From Tillus elongatus (Eukaryota; Arthropoda; Insecta; Coleoptera; Cleridae), in assembly GCA_964006375.1 (NCBI GenBank), contig OZ023269.1, positions 131,618,809 to 131,682,808 on the forward strand: a stretch of DNA of 64,000 nucleotides. The letters run 5' to 3'. The position numbers were made by a program, and so were the translations under genes. Positions 22,871 through 34,764 of this stretch are shown piece by piece (the stretch's first letter is position 1; the number at the start of each line of letters is the position of its first letter). The notes beneath the pieces are model-generated. The model made no database searches, had not been told where the DNA came from, and saw only the letters and a program-made list of their open reading frames with translations.

Positions 22871-23240
22871 TGATGAGCACTGATAAGAACACTTGGAGAA
22901 CCCAAATCACCACAACACATTTAATAAAACCCGACGATCGCTTTACTTCAATTATTCATCATCTGATGACGCTAACTTGGTTAGTGAAGCGCTAGCTTGG
23001 TTAGTGAAACCCTAACTTGGTTAGTGAAATGCTAACTTGGTTAGTGAAACGCTAACTTGGTTAGTGAAACGCTAACTTGGTTAGTGAAACGCTAACTTGG
23101 TTAGTGAAACGATCAGCAGGTTTTTTTAAATGTGTTGTGGTGTATTCATCCTTTGAGGACGCTAACTTGGTTAGTGCAACGATCGTCAGATTTTTTTAAT
23201 GTGTTGTGGTGATTTGGGTTCTCCAAGTGTGCTTGAAACT
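22871..23240. repeat. G repeat composite: inverted-repeat flanks around a hairpin minisatellite
   Basis: The left flank has acttggagaacccaaatcac, cacaacacattt and cgacgatcg. The right flank has the reverse complement (cgatcgtcag, aatgtgttgtggtgatttgg, gttctccaagt). In between lie seven 20-bp units and one isolated unit. Related G pieces are at 34941-35134 and 51640-51750. Confidence 0.8.
22971..23110. repeat. 20-bp minisatellite, seven units
   Basis: The unit is gctaacttggttagtgaaac, repeated seven times with one or two substitutions each. An eighth unit stands alone at 23161-23180. Each unit contains CTAAC-ttg-GTTAG, a short palindrome. Confidence 0.95.
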
Positions 23241-23281
23241 AACTGAAATAAAAGTAAATTCCAAGCTCTAAGCTGCGTGTG

Positions 23282-23380
23282 TGTGTGTTTTCGTTTTTTT
23301 AACGTCGGTCTATTTTCGCGACTATGGCCAATCACCGACGCCAGGAAGCAGTTTTAATTCACTATCCTGGAAAAAAGCTC
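23282..23380 (-). mobile_element. SINE-C, 3' fragment
   Basis: On the minus strand it reads tccaggatag-type sequence, cctggcgtcggtgattggcc, cgcgaaaatagaccgacgtt and an A/C-rich end. It matches the 3' part of the full copies at 42824-43168 and 61662-61965. The tRNA head is absent. Confidence 0.8.
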
Positions 23381-23454
23381 TAAGTTGATATCACTAAACT
23401 ATATAAAACATAGTTAACCACTAACATTATTCTCACAAAGCGATGTTGCAACAA

Positions 23455-23727
23455 TTATTCTCCGTCTCTAGCAGTTGTTTTCATGTCGTTGTCGCTTCCG
23501 CATTTCACCAATTGGGTCAGGTTTTCCAAAGGCTTTCCTCTTCGCCAGCCTCCTCCCTTTGGATTTGGGAACATTAAGGTGAATGAAACTGACCGGTGAT
23601 CTGTCAAAAAATATCTCAGCACTGCTTCTCTCGTTCTACGGCAGGGTCTAAATCCAACCAGCTTTAGCCAGGTAATTCTTAATTTTGATTTTTTATTTTC
23701 CATCATAACGAGAAAAAATTTTGCCAC
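23455..23727 (-). pseudogene. RTE-like LINE (family R) C-terminal fragment
   Basis: The last 25 or so residues, ENLTQLVKCGSDNDMKTTAR, match the ENLAQLMKCVSYGKMKRSAE end of the relic at 59700-60890, a conserved tail of RTE-like LINE proteins. The preceding residues are poorly conserved. An open frame of 90 codons survives by chance. Confidence 0.6.
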
Positions 23728-23776
23728 GTTGACTATACCGTTTTAGTGATGCCATGCATTTGCATTTTTTGCGTGT

Positions 23777-24010
23777 TCATTGATTTTTAAAATAGTAAAG
23801 TATACTTTTACTCTGTTTGAACAGTTTTTTATCAATATTAGAATTTTTCAATATATCCGCTGTTATTGCCTTCACACCAAGAGTTTTCCTTGTCCGTTTC
23901 AGGATTTTTTTTAAATTCCTAGGTTGTCGCATGTTCTGTGGGTGCTTGTTTTGTATCTCCTCTATAATGTTCGCCAAAGGTCTTGCATCAAACAATATAC
24001 TGTCAATTAT
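23777..24010 (-). other. Unrecognised basic reading frame
   Basis: A reading frame rich in Lys, Arg and Ile (NLKKILKRTRKTLGVKAI and KKLFKQSK) without a recognised domain. Its apparent N-terminal extension overlaps a G-like repeat (cgacgatcgtttcac) and the ITm-5 relic, so that part is not a real N terminus. It may be part of a DNA transposon whose transposase end is ITm-5, but orientation differs. I do not assign a function. Confidence 0.25.
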
Positions 24011-24113
24011 ATTGCAAAAAAATATGTAAATTGATCGATGAGACCCGACGATCGTTTCACAAACAAATTTTAATATTTCCAAATCAGTGGATAGGTAGGC
24101 GACGATCGTTAGT

Positions 24114-24333
24114 ATGGCCAGCACTATTACCCGATCTTACGCTATTAGACTTCTTCTAATGGGGGTATGTAAAAATTATGGTACACCAAAATAAACCACG
24201 CGATTTAACTGACTTGAGAAGAAGAATAACGATTGCGATTAGGTCGGTCACGCCTCAGATGTTGATTAACTTTAGAAGACGTTATTTACCATTAGAATGT
24301 TGCCAAGACGTTCAGGGCATGTATTTTTAATGT
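24114..24333 (+). pseudogene. ITm-5: Tc1/mariner-type transposase C-terminal relic
   Basis: The plus-strand reading is WPALLPDLTLLDFF, a stop in place of Leu, then WGYVKIMVHQ, DLTDLRRRITIAIRSVTPQM and a decayed end. It aligns with the third catalytic Asp region (SPDMTPLDFFLWG) and tail of ITm-1. No terminal repeats were recognised. Confidence 0.72.
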
Positions 24334-24639
24334 CCTACATTAAGATTGTGTTATTTATGTTTTCTTATTATCAAGAATAAAACGCTATTAGTTATTAATT
24401 TTTAGTGTGTTGTAGTGAAATTCGTCAATGAGATGTATTTCTTTCTCTACATCAAGTTTATATTTATCCAGTGATTTTTCAGCCTTATTTTTAAATTTAG
24501 GAATTATGACTTTTATGTATGATTCTAGTGAATTTTCACTAATGAGATCTTGAAGAATTTTGAAAAAAAATTCTTTGAATGAGCGCAAACAACACATTCG
24601 GGGCCAGTTTCAATTTTTATATGTTTATATATACAGACA

Positions 24640-25386
<747 letters not shown>

Positions 25387-25400
<14 letters not shown>

Positions 25401-26491
25401 GTTCAAAGTGTTCTCCATTGACCTCCTGACAATAATGAATTCGCTTAACAAAACATTGCACTGCATTTACAAGAGCGTTTTGAGGAATGTTATTAATTTC
25501 ATGCACAATCCTTGCTTGCAACTCTTCAATATTCTGCGGTCTATTTTGGTAAATTAAATTTTTTACATGACCCCACAAAAAAAAAGTCAAGCGGCGTCAT
25601 GTCGGGAGACCTAGCTGGCCATTCAATAGTTCCCCTGCGCCCTATCCATCTGCCAGGAAAGGTTTGATTCAGATATTCCCGTACCTCAATTCCAAAATGA
25701 GGGGGTGCCCCATCCTGCTGAAACCATATTTCTTCCGCTGGTAGATTTGGGTCGTTATTGTTCGGAAATAATCGACTAACGTCTGGAACAATTGATTCTT
25801 GCAAAAGTGTCAAATATCGAGCAGAGTTCAAATTACTGTGTATAAAATAAGGTCCTATGATATGTCCACCAATAATAGCACACCAAACATTTACTTTTTG
25901 CGGTCTTTGGGTGTGAATTTGTTCCATCCAATGTGGGTTTTCGTCTGACCAGTACCTACAGTTGTGTCGGTTGACTTGTCCATTCAAACAAAATGTAGAT
26001 TCGTCGGAAAACAAAATGTGGTTGGCAAAGTTAAAATTTTGGCGTAACTTCTCCATAATAAGTTCACAGAACTCGATTCTGCGATCAAAATCGTCTTCAC
26101 TCAGTTCTTGCAATAAATGAATTTTATATGGACGGAACTTTTCCCGCTTCGTAATCTTTTGAATTGAATATCGACTCATATTGTGATTTAAAGCCAATTG
26201 CTGTGCCGAAGTTTTCGGATTTTCCACCACATCCAATATTACATTCAAAGAATTTTCTTCATTTGTAACGGTTACTGGCCTTCCAGTTCTAGGTTTATCC
26301 TTGATACCGCCAGTTTCGTGAAAACGATGCAAAGTTTTCGAAACTGTGGATTTGGAGATCGATTCCCGCTCAGGATGCAACTCATTGAACATAATTACCA
26401 CTTGAGCAAAACTTCGTGTTCTATCACCGTACCCTATCATCATTAAAATTTCGATACGTTCGGTTTCACTTAAACTTGCCATTTTGCACAA
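25387..26491 (-). pseudogene. DD41D Tc1/mariner-type transposase, one frameshift
   Basis: The transposase would bind the terminal repeats and cut and paste the element. Translation from an ATG at 26491 (MCKMASLSETERIEILMM) gives an N-terminal helix-turn-helix region (SKSTVSKTLHRFHETGGI, then KPRTGRPVTV), a second DNA-binding segment (MSRYSIQKI), and the DDE/D domain. First Asp: ILFSDESTF. Second Asp: WFQQDGAPPHF. Third Asp: SPDMTPLDFF. Forty-one residues separate the second and third Asp, as in the DD41D (rosa-like) group. At about 25587 a run of nine T (coding strand) instead of eight shifts the frame. In the corrected frame the protein continues FFLWGHVKNLIYQ to NGEHFEHLIK and a stop, about 367 residues in all. 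The shift could be real or a sequencing error in a homopolymer. Confidence 0.92.
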
Positions 26492-26607
26492 AAACTGTTG
26501 ACACTAAATTACTAATGTTTCAAAACTGTTGACACTGAATGAATGTTTGACATTCGTTGTCCTGGAAACATTTTAAAACAAAAGAATAATACTGCGTTTC
26601 TTATGGG

Positions 26608-27041
26608 CATCTTATCTTATCTTGGGATTCCAAACAATGTTAAAAACATCGCAACCGGTTCTTTTCACACTCACAGATTGTTTTCAAGAGATATTCTACT
26701 TTTCATTTATTTTTGTTCTTCATCCAATAGATTTTAAAAACAGTAGCGTTTATTTTTATTTATTTTTTTACCCGGAAACGATTGAGTTTAGGTACATTAT
26801 GCTTCTCATAAATGTTGCTCAAAATTAAGAGAATGATTGAAATATCGAATAATATATAGGGTGTTCCATTAAAAAAAAAATAATATTGGTGTGCCACGCC
26901 TGTAAGACCAACCCTGTATAAATAAATTTATCACCGCCTAGTAGACATTGAAGAACCCAAAAACTTTTGTATAAAACTTTTTTCGACACCTTGTATATTT
27001 TCCCGGATAATCGACCGTTTCCAGACTTAACAGCGACCCTG
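26608..27041. repeat. ITm-1 right terminal inverted repeat
   Basis: Inverse partner of 24971-25400. It begins about 117 bp upstream of the transposase ATG, so the promoter probably lies within it or in this gap (inference). Confidence 0.9.
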
Positions 27042-27154
<113 letters not shown>

Positions 27155-27779
27155 GTGTATCACACCGATAACTCAAAAAATAATAGGCCCATTTTGATAA
27201 AATTTGGTGAGTACATTATTTTTGCAAGTGGCTTGGATACGTTCACTAGCCAGGAAAATCGGACCAGTTTTTTTCCGGAAAAGTTGGCTATGGTAACCAA
27301 ATTTGGCCAGTTGGTTTATATTGCAAAAACTCTGCACTAAAATTTAGGTCTCCAAGTTGTAAGAAAGTTAAAAGTTATAGGCACTTATAAAGCAAAATTT
27401 TAGTGCCACTAAAAGTCAGAGAAGGCGCGATATTGTATGTATTAAACAAAATGTATTAAATATTACAGGCAACGTTTATATTTTCATGGCGCAAAAAGTT
27501 CAGGAAGTACCAGAAAGATTACTTTGAAAATTTTATAATTTTTCTCCTGTAAATGTCTACCTGAAGATTTGAAACGTGACAATCAGTATAAATATTGTGG
27601 TTTATAAATGGTAAATATTGCATAAAATGTATATTAGAATGTTTCAGATTTATGCTACACTTCGCATTTGTTAAAATAGTTGCAAAATCTGCCTCTAAAG
27701 ACCTTACATATTACAAATAAATAACTTAAGACCATTATCGGTTATCTACCTTTTATTGCAGAGTGCGACACAAGACTCA

Positions 27780-27846
27780 CAGTGGTGTAATTGTTAGATG
27801 CATGGCTGAAGAGGGAAGGGACGCCGGTTCAAACCTCACACTGACT
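27780..27846 (+). other. tRNA-like module inside T repeat 5
   Basis: It has cagtggtgtaattgttag at the box A position and ggttcaaacc (27826-27835) as a perfect box B core. The outer cagtg/cactg could pair as an acceptor-like stem, but the T stem does not pair well. The equivalent modules at 41670-41736 and 55886-55960 are related; the subfamily 1 modules at 3213 and 58912 are clearly different. Confidence 0.55.
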
Positions 27847-28562
27847 AAATTTCTCTTTCAACTTTTTTCCTTTTTTTTCGTCTTTGATTCAATTTTAACG
27901 TTATCTGATCAGATTGTGTAATTGCAATATTTTTTAGCAATTTTTTTTGAAAATGAAAGAGAATGACTTTGAAGACTTCTAATTTAAGTTTAATAGCCGA
28001 TGTTGATGCCCTTAGTTGGTAAAACCGTTCCACAGTTAACATATACGTAGAGATCTGTAACATCAGAAGAGGTGTCGTCGAAAAAGTTTTGTGGAAAAGT
28101 ATATTTTGGTAGGTGCGTAAATAACTTGAAATGGTTCTTTGGTCAAGAAAATCGGACCAGTTTTTTTTTAATTTATTTAATTTATTTTTATTAGCGAATT
28201 TTCTAAATGTTCTTTTAGTAGCGAATTTTCTTATAAATAAGTTTACTGTATTTTCTTTGATGAAACATTTGTTGAGAATTTTTGTATGAAAAATTATTCA
28301 ATTGATGGAACATTTTTTAAACGAAACTCGTCGAAAATAAGGTTTTGATGGATTTTCGTGCAAACAAATTATTTTATTTTTAATTTTAGTTACAGATTAG
28401 GTATATTATTTGAATTTTATGTATTCTTTTAGCAAAATTTTGTGTAAAAAATATTTTGCCAAATTTGATGCCTGCTTTCATTAAAAAGAGACATATTTGC
28501 CATTAAAAACATTTTTAGGAAAATTCACTACCATGACGCAATTGCTGCGTCCAGACTTTCTG

Positions 28563-29190
28563 AGAATATTTTTGACGTTTGATAAACGAATAATGTATTT
28601 AGTTAGACAGGTGTAATAAAGCAAGCGTTTTCGCCATTTAAAATCCAGACCATATCGAATCTGGTGAACGGTTTATTGGAGTCTGATAATAACAATTAAT
28701 TTGGTGGGTAAAAAACTATAGATCTATTAACTAAAGTAGGAAGTAGTTGAATATTATTTTAGCATTTGTGAAATACTTATTAATATAGCGCTACTATTAA
28801 CTGAGTGAACAGCTAAACAGAAAGTTACTCAATATTGATCAAGGTAAGGCTTTCACTCCACTTACTCAAGAATGTGTTTAATAATAGAACTTAAATCTGT
28901 TATGTCTGTTTGTATGTAATTTTTCTAATTTAATTACTGTTAAGTGGAACTGTTTTTGTTTTTATTTTACAAAGTTACTGCAACGTTTATATTTGTTTAG
29001 TAATATAGTAGAATAATGAAATAAAATTTGTTCATTCATCGATCCGATATTTACTAGATGTTTGTCTTCGTCATCACGACAATCTAAAGGCGATGTCGCA
29101 TTGTCGCTAGTAGGACTCTCTGTCAGTGTTGCCAACCCCACCCTAGAGTAAAACTACATACATGCTTTAAAACCTGTAGAAAACTATAAG
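28563..29190. other. A+T-rich DNA, nothing recognised
   Basis: No ORF, tRNA-like fold or tandem repeat noted. Confidence 0.6.
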
Positions 29191-29193
29191 TGT

Positions 29194-29735
29194 TAGACTA
29201 GATGCATTCTCGCAACAATTAGAACCGTAAACCGGTTTCGCTCTCATTAGAGCTCTTCAGTACGGCATACTAATTGTAGCAAAAATGCATCAAAAGTAAT
29301 ACGGCTATAGTATAGCCAGCCTTAAATCACTAAGTGAGTGGTGGACGTGCCGCCACCTAGTTGCGGAACCAAGTAGTATGTTGTCACGCCAGCTCCAAAT
29401 AACACAGTGTTAAAAAAACAGAGACTGTATACAACCAACTAACAATTTAGAAAATTGTCAGCCCTGGCCCGTTTCTACCCTAATATAGGGACAAAGTATG
29501 TAAGACTAGATGCATTCTCGCAACAATTAGAACCGTAGACCGGTTTCGCTCTCATTCACTTTGTGTTATTTGGAGCTAGCGTGACAACATACTACTTGGC
29601 TCCGCAAGTAGGTGGCGGCACGTTCACTACTCACTTAGTATTTTAGGGCTGGCTATACTGAACCGTATTACTTTTAATGCATTTTTGCTACAATTAGTAT
29701 GCCGTACTGAAGAGCTCTAATGAGAGCGAAACCGA
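29194..29735. repeat. F repeat: 1.15 direct monomers closed by an inverted arm (palindrome)
   Basis: gactagatgcattctcgcaa occurs at 29196 and 29504, giving a 308-bp direct period. In addition 29233-29412 and 29558-29734 are inverse complements (for example agctcttcagtacggcatac against gtatgccgtactgaagagct), about 180 bp with a spacer of about 145 bp. The family recurs at 9149-11010 and 49451-50525. Confidence 0.88.
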
Positions 29736-29737
29736 AA

Positions 29738-31304
29738 CTTATATCTTAAATAGGGAACATGGGTCGAGTGTTACATCATTTGAAAGCTCATTCTTTTCTG
29801 AATTCAGCACTGTAATTTTTTTGGAAGTTTTATCAACTCTTTTAAAAATTATTCACAGTTGGAGTTGCAAGAACGTACTCCATTCATTGTGATAAGAAAA
29901 GCAGCAATTAGTCAATTTTTCGTAAAAAAAAAACTAAAAAACAAAACCAAACGTTCAAAAATGTTTATTCGGTTAAGTAAGTGTTCAAATTGTTGACCAT
30001 CAGCTTCCATACAAAAGTACACATTTTGTTCAAAACGAGCTTTGACATTCTGGAGCATTTGTGGAATTATTAGACGGCATTCTTCAACAATGCGTCGTCG
30101 TAATTCTTCCAGAGACTCCGGTTCTGTTGCGAAAATTCTACTCTTTAAATGGCCCCATAGAAAGAAGTCTACGGTAGTTAAATCCGGTGATCTAGGGAGC
30201 CACTGAATAGCACCTCTACGCCCAATCCATTGCTTTGGAAACTCTCTGTTCAAAACTCCCTAACACGTTGTGAAACATGCGGAGGAGCTCTAACACTAGT
30301 TGATTTTTTTGATAGCGATCATCATTTTCAACAATGTCAATTAGTAGAGGGTAAACGATATCTTCTAGTAACTTCAAATTGCCATCAAGAAAAATTGATC
30401 CGATTAAACGGTCTCCAAAAATGCCAGTCCAGACATTCAATTTCTGTGGAGTTTGAGTGTGAACTTCGTGAAAATTTCTTGGATTATTATCTGCCCAATA
30501 ACGACAATTATGATGATTGACTGTAGAGTTTAATAAAAACGTACACTCGTCTGAAAAACAGATATTGAACAGAAAGTTCCCGTTTTCAGCTATTCACAAA
30601 ACTCCAGCCGCCGATCAAAATCATCTTCATTCAGTTGTTGTACAAGATGAATCTTATAGGGGTGAAATTTATGATGCTTCAATATTCGCTGAATAGTTCT
30701 TATTTTGATGTTTGAAACAGTGGCCAATTTTCTCGTGCTCAAAGTGGGGTCTGCAGCAATTTGTCCTAAAACTTCAATCTCAGTAGTCTCATTTCTAACC
30801 GGAAATTCACGTTCAGGATCCCGCTTTTTGTTGGCTACTGAACCACTTTGTCGAAACTTTGCAACTAACTACAAAATGTATTTTCTGTTAACATGTCTTT
30901 TCGGATGTCATTCATTAAACAAATTTGCGGTACGGTTGGCACAGTCATCGTTTTTTTTTAAAGAGTAATTATTTCAACTCTTCTACAGAATACACCATTG
31001 TGAAATTAATTTTCGATAGTACTATCAAGTATCAAACCGACCGATAAACTGAAATAATAAACCGCATTTCTCTCATTCGGATAAGAAATGTTCTGATAGT
31101 CAATTTTTTGTTTACAAACCAACAAAACATTGACTATCAGCACATTTCTTATCGGAATGAGTGAAATGCGTTTTTGCATCTTCAACTGTAAATAATTTTT
31201 AAACGAGTTGATGAAACTTTCAAAAAAATTAGTGTGCTGAATTCAGAAAAGAAAGAGCTTTCAAATGATGTAATTCGACCCATGTTCCCTATTTAAAATA
31301 TAAG
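29738..31304 (-). mobile_element. ITm-2: decayed Tc1/mariner element
   Basis: The ends cttatatcttaaatagggaa and its inverse, with catgggtcg and catcatttgaaagctc inside, form inverted repeats of about 185 bp (29738-29925 and 31120-31304). It directly abuts the F palindrome. The right repeat has an extra inverted copy of its inner end (31075-31165). The outermost bases are uncertain because no clear TA duplication can be fixed. Confidence 0.82.
29975..30955 (-). pseudogene. ITm-2 transposase, multiple frameshifts
   Basis: Minus-strand pieces include an N-terminal AADPTLSTRKLATVSNI and IQRILKHHKFHPYKIHL then NEDDFDRRLEFCE, a first Asp region reading FSDECTFLLN, a middle block QKLNVWTGIFGDRLIGSIF, and a C-terminal KQWIGRRGAIQWLPRSPDL, VDFFLWGHLKSRIF, ending ADGQQFEHLLN. 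The second catalytic Asp is lost: where ITm-1 has DGAPPHF, this copy reads VRAPPH in the relevant frame. At least three frameshifts. An inactive relic of the same group. Confidence 0.82.
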
Positions 31305-31453
31305 GGTTATCACTGCTCTTAAGGGGCTGATGTGACAAAGTTGAGTTTTATGTCAAAACATGTCCCCCGCAATATTAAAATTGACGTGTTTCAGCGTTTC
31401 TTTAAAAAAAATCTCTGGACGCAAATCGGTCTGTTTCGTTTTCAATGCGCCAT

Positions 31454-31700
<247 letters not shown>

Positions 31701-32049
31701 AGATATTATTGATGTGTGTCTGAATTAAATAACTGCATCAGCTAAATTAAAGTATGTTCTGTAAAGTTTGACAAATATTTTTTTATCTTTAGCTAAAATA
31801 TTGAGCTGTTATTTTTTCTGTATTCTGGCGTAGAGATGAACCCATTCGGCACCAGCTGTTATTTGAACTTGCTTAAAATAATAATAATAAAATAAAGAAT
31901 AAAGCCGAGTTAGTTCATAAGTTCGTAGGTGGTTTTTGCTCTTGAAATGTATGAAATTATTAATAATTCAGTTAATAAAGGTGCAGTTTTTTGATAAGAT
32001 CTAAATTACTATCTTTGTTATCCTTTAAATAACTAGTTTTTGTTCTCAA
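31701..32049. other. A+T-rich DNA, nothing recognised
   Basis: A short (AAT)n-like run occurs at about 31878-31895; otherwise featureless. Confidence 0.55.
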
Positions 32050-32305
32050 TAATTAACATTAACATCAAATGAGCTCCTCGCACTGTATTTGAGCAAGTTG
32101 AATGTCTGCACGTTCCGCTCTTCGAAGGTGGCGTAAAGCCGCCGGTCCCGTGTCCATGCAATGTTGGGCACGTTAAAGATCCCGACCCTTCTCACAGAAA
32201 GACAGGGTTCGGCAAAATTTCCAGGATAGTGAGATGAAACTGCTCCCTGGCGTCGGTGATTGGCCATTATCGCGGAAATAGACCGACGTTAAACAAACAA
32301 AAACA
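32050..32305 (+). mobile_element. SINE-C, 5'-truncated copy
   Basis: The body reads aagttgaatgtctgcacgtt, gatgttgggcacgttaaaga and ccctggcgtcggtgattggc, and ends ccgacgttaaacaaacaaa. The upstream part (attaacattaacatcaaa) matches the spacer of the copy at 42824-43168. The tRNA head is missing. Confidence 0.82.
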
Positions 32306-32309
32306 CAGA

Positions 32310-32700
32310 CATAGTATTTATTGATGTGTATATTGAACTGATATATTGCAACTTTAATTTGGAAATACATCAACCATTTATTGATATAGATTTATGTATT
32401 TATGTATAGTCTCGGATGAAGAACTATGAATATGGTTAGGTAGATGTGGGATACTAAAATACAAGATTAGCTCTGGAGTCCTGGACGGATCCTATATTTA
32501 AACTTGATTGATTTCAACTGGATAGAATAATCGGTAAAACGGAATTCCAGCCTAGCTATTGTTTCAGGATATTACATCCTAAATAGGTTATATCCTGTTG
32601 GCGAAGATTCCATCTTTTGTCTTTCCCTAAGTTTAAGCACAGCATCATATTATGCTCGGGTAAGTACAGAAATAGAATATCTGTTTCCCTAAAATATACA
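32310..32700. other. A+T-rich DNA, nothing recognised
   Basis: No ORF or repeat recognised. Confidence 0.55.
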
Positions 32701-32702
32701 GC

Positions 32703-32835
32703 GTGTGTAAATAGTAGTGCACCAAATGGGATTATGCAGACACGGTTTGACATTTGGTGGGGTTAAATTATACATAAATATCCATATTTTTATATGAGTT
32801 TCATTTGTTTTGTGCGGCTGGTGTTTGTCAGAGGT
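32703..32835 (+). repeat. U repeat, partial third copy
   Basis: gtaaatagtagtgcaccaaa, tggtggggttaaa and gagtttcatttgttt match the U repeats flanking LINE L copy 5 at about 80-85% by eye, so U is a dispersed family. Confidence 0.7.
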
Positions 32836-32837
32836 CG

Positions 32838-33325
32838 CAGCCTTGATTTTTTTTAATGGCAGTCTAGGCATAGAATGTTGCCTTTCTTCTTTGAATTTAT
32901 TTCTTCTCCAATCTCTTCTGACATTTTTATTCGTCTTTCTGTCGGGGTACCGTATCTTTATCATTTTTCTCCATGTCCACATTTTAAAAGGTTTTATTCC
33001 CTCCATGTCCTGCTTAGTCATAGTTCAGGTTGCCGCCCCATACAATACCACATTACATACGTACGGCTTTATGAACTTTTTCCTCATCTTAATGTTTGTT
33101 AGTGAGAAGAGTACTTCGCTTATTAAATGCTTGTTTTGCCATTTTGACCCCCCTTCCCCGATATTTGCTACATTTACCATTATCCGTAATGATACTCCCA
33201 AGGTATGGGAACATTTCTACTTGTGCGAGTGGTTAGCCGTTTAGTTTTACATCAATTTTTGCATCCTATCCTTATATATCTCCATTATTTTTGTTTTAGT
33301 CATATTTATTTTCTTTTATTATTAT
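32838..33325 (-). pseudogene. RTE-like LINE (family R) post-RT fragment
   Basis: Minus-strand translation, with frame changes, gives KTKIMEIYKDR-like sequence near 33290, KRSTLLTNIKMRKKFIKPYV, NVVLYGAAT, and MTKQDMEGIKPFKMWTWRKM then DRKTNKNVRRD. This is the conserved C-terminal domain of RTE-like LINE proteins (typically ALYGAETWTM...FEMWTWRRM...RKTNEEVL). Heavily decayed. Confidence 0.72.
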
Positions 33326-33333
33326 TTTTTACT

Positions 33334-34097
33334 TCAACAACACAGCATGAGGGCTTACAGCCTAAATACTATCGTACCGTGGGTGTCGACAAGGAGGAAA
33401 AAGGCAACTTGTTAATTCTGGACTTGAAGGTTTGGAGGTTCGGGGGAGAAGAAAAAACATGTGCCGGCAAGGGATTCCACAACTTGGAAGTCCTCGGGAC
33501 AAAAGAGCGGACATAACAAGATGTTCTATGTCTGGTGACCTGGACAGTAAAGGGGTGCATTCGCTCTGTTCCCCTGGTAGATCTGTTGGGGGTAGCAGGT
33601 GGAGGAACTATGGAAGAAAGCTCCTCTGAGCAGTGCCCGTGCAGATATCTATAAAAGAGAGAGAGAGGGAGAGGTCACCAACGGCACGTCGGTTGGCAAG
33701 GGATGAGAGCCTTTGCGTGAGGGTAGGGTCACCCATGAGACGTATAGCTCTCTTCTGAATGGAGTCCAGGATAGCGAGTGTAGAAGCGGCAGCAGCACCC
33801 CAGATGTGGGAGCAGTTTTCGAGGTTTGGTCTTATTTGTTAAGTATATAAGGTATAGAGATTAGCTGGTGAAAAGTATTTGCGAGCCCGGAAGAGGAAAC
33901 CTAATTTCTTAGCAGCCGCTTCTGCAATTGATGTGACATGTTGGTGCCAATTGAGATTTCGATCCACAGAAATGCCAACAAGTGAAAAGAACTAATTACT
34001 TTGAATAACTTGGTTGTTCATTGTGATGGGTCTAGGGCTGGTGTATCTCTTATGAGAAAGAAAGCAAGACTGTGATTTGGTGGGGTTGAATTGTTTA
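33334..34097 (-). mobile_element. LINE family L, copy 6: C-terminal third
   Basis: From the 3' tail (acttcaacaacacagcatga) to ggggttgaattg it matches other family L copies and encodes the region from SITMNNQVIQSN through FVPRTSKLWNPLPAHVF. A GA-rich tract at about 33655-33672 is a short version of the CT expansion seen in other copies. It ends by joining an RTE-like fragment at about 34100. Confidence 0.85.
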
Positions 34098-34107
34098 GTT
34101 GGGGTTG

Positions 34108-34205
34108 TTCTAATATACCTTCTCGCACACTTCGCGTCCTTTGTTATTCTTTTTCCGTTTCTACGATCGACGTACTTTATGCAATGGAACCGTATATGAC
34201 CATTT
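34108..34205 (-). pseudogene. RTE-like LINE (family R) motif C fragment
   Basis: The minus strand reads RFHCIKYVDR then RNGKRITKDAK. The same segment at 8580-8745 reads RLHCIRYPDDIALI. A deletion removes the second Asp of the motif. Confidence 0.5.
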
Positions 34206-34344
34206 AAACTATTTGAAAGCATCATCAGAGTGGAGAAAATTGAAGTAAGGGCAACAAAACTTGATGAATATTTTCCAAGTCATCTTACCGAATTTAGGTC
34301 CATAAAAGCAATAAATGTATTTCTGTTTTTCTCGTGTCCTTTCA

Positions 34345-34471
34345 GTGAATTTTCTTTAAAAAAAATTAACTAATGAGGAGATCCCGACTTTTGAAGTTTG
34401 AAATTTTTTTCAAATCAGCGCAAACTAGGACTTCTAGAACCCATGTCCGGGATTAGTTTAGATTTTTATAT

Positions 34472-34557
<86 letters not shown>

Positions 34558-34760
34558 GTGAATGTGTTATAAAAAAAGGCTTACTTGTGACCATTTGTCA
34601 TACAAAAATCCAAAACAAATTTCGTCATTAATAACAGAGATATTCGACCGTTCCGGGACTTCTTACTAACCCTGTGTGTATCACACCGATAATTAAAAAA
34701 TAATGGGCCGATTTTGATGAAATTTGGTAAGTAACTTCTTTTTGCAAGTGGCTTGGATAA
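34345..34760 (+). repeat. T repeat, copy 7, with a mariner-like solo end in its (TA)n core
   Basis: The left block (aatgaggagatcccgactt) is followed by (TA)n at 34475-34548. Then 34560-34672 is a non-T insert ending attcgaccgttccgggactt and cttactaaccctgt, after which the T right block resumes (gtgtatcacaccgataatta). The insert resembles one end of ITm-1 (tcgaccgtttccagactta, acagcgaccctgta). Confidence 0.72.
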
Positions 34761-34764
34761 GACT

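Noticed and set aside
22971..23110. Possible CRISPR-like array
   Set aside because: The 20-bp units are contiguous without variable spacers, and the setting is clearly eukaryotic. It is a minisatellite.
32810..33244. 144-codon plus-strand hydrophobic frame resembling a membrane protein
   Set aside because: It is the antisense shadow of the RTE-like LINE relic on the minus strand.
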